NCBI RefSeq assembly: GCF_933775445.1
Contig: NC_065877.1
Span: 22,134,001 to 22,198,000, forward strand
Direction of reading: 5' to 3'
DNA: 64,000 nt
Source of the DNA: Argentina anserina
Taxonomy: Eukaryota > Streptophyta > Magnoliopsida > Rosales > Rosaceae
The position numbers were made by a program, and so were the translations under genes. Shown piece after piece: positions 63,275 through 64,000 of the stretch (position 1 is the first letter of the stretch; the number at the start of each line of letters is the position of its first letter). The notes beneath the pieces were generated by a model that saw only the letters and a list, made by a program, of their open reading frames with translations, was not told where the DNA came from and searched no databases.

Positions 63275-63936
63275 CTTCTCAATGTACTTAATCTGAGCAA
63301 CTCTTCCTCGATAAGGGCTTGTTATCTCAATGGTTGCTTTGTCGACTTTGAACCCCACAAATTGTCTGAAAGGCTTTGACTTCACAGAAACAGTATAGCC
63401 TCCTCTTTCACAAAATCATAGATGCCTCAAGTCCTCAACAATATGTACAATAATTTGACATGCATGATTTGATAGAGAAATGTAAGCTCAAGCACTGACC
63501 TCTTTCACAACCATTAAGTTAAGCCCACGGCACATCAACTAGATAACTATACCATTACTATCTTCATCAATCATCGCCTCTTCACATTATGGGAAATTTC
63601 ACACTGCAACGATTGCACACCCAAAAACAAAAACGATCAAGATCACAAATAAAGTTACAAACTTTATGTACGTACATTCAGGGAAAGTTTCAATCTTGGA
63701 CTAATCATTCAATCAAACCCAGAACCAAAATCTGCGGAAAGAGACTCACATTGACGAGGATACACGAATTTGAGAGGTGTGGTCTTCATGCGATAGGCCC
63801 GGAGCAGAGCCACCGGTGGCCAGCCGGAGACCCAAGCGCGATTACTGCAGACGCTACTGCCAATCAACTTTGGTCTAGGTGGCCGCTTAACAACTCTGCA
63901 TATTTGCGCGTTGTATACATTGATGCTGCTTTGCAT
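63275..63936 (-). CDS. First two exons of an unrecognised gene
   Basis: Exon 1 (63936-63750) begins MQSSINVYNAQICRVVKRPP and ends in phase 1 at a GTGAGTCT donor. Exon 2 (63399-63275) continues CYTVSVKSKPFRQFVGFKVD, then KATIEITSPYRGRVAQIKYI and EK, to a GTGAGA donor. Joined, they give 104 residues. The N-terminus is basic with almost no acidic residues over about 60 positions, like an organelle-targeting leader; the following segment is well ordered. I do not know the family. The intron after exon 2 contains the right edge of the Mutator-like element only 42 bases from the donor. The 3' part of the gene is expected beyond the element, to the left. Confidence 0.55.
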
Positions 63937-64000
63937 AACTTATCAAGTTCCTTTGATTGCTCTGTCAATTCTTTTGTTGGTTGAGCTATTGATACGTGTT

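Overview
This is nuclear DNA of a flowering plant, most likely a eudicot. Genes are split by GT-AG introns and sit far apart in AT-rich spacer. The families include a type-B cytokinin response regulator, F-box/LRR proteins, a SAG12-type papain protease and a secreted hydroxyproline-rich protein. Many transposon remnants lie between them. I cannot fix the genus without a database search.

Layout. 1-6150: repeat-derived spacer with a decayed Ty1-copia fragment at the left edge and LTR-retrotransposon-like sequence. 6208-7437: short extensin-like secreted protein. 8673-9741 and 10767-11937: two long-inverted-repeat Mutator-like elements, each with a 9-bp target duplication. 12197-13918: intact single-exon F-box/LRR gene. 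14644-15800: two-exon cysteine protease (-). 17382-21050: five-exon organellar-type uS15 ribosomal protein gene (-). 23844-24975: PIF/Harbinger-like element. 25959-30866: five-exon gene for a basic, coiled-coil protein with a C-terminal DLN-type EAR repression motif; intron 2 carries a 686-bp Mutator-type MITE. 32532-35626: non-autonomous hAT element filled with a ~505-bp tandem array. 40073-40464: probable nested MITE. 42133-44514: acetylornithine aminotransferase (-). 45719-47123: F-box/LRR gene (-) broken by a frameshift. 48247-51360: decayed BRAP2-type (BRIZ) E3 ligase copy. 52869-55886: type-B response regulator. 57639-63224: 5.6-kb Mutator-like element holding a decayed fragment of a RIO1 kinase gene and a ~735-bp tandem array. 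It appears to sit in an intron of an unrecognised minus-strand gene with exons at 63275-63936 and possibly 56336-56535.

The genes are independent transcription units with no operon-like logic. The most notable content is the transposons. Two unrelated DNA transposons have each grown an internal tandem array with units of several hundred bp. In the hAT element each unit is itself a long inverted repeat. One element has captured host kinase exons. All element boundaries were set by reading matching target-site duplications and terminal inverted repeats; family assignments rest on their lengths and need a search to confirm.
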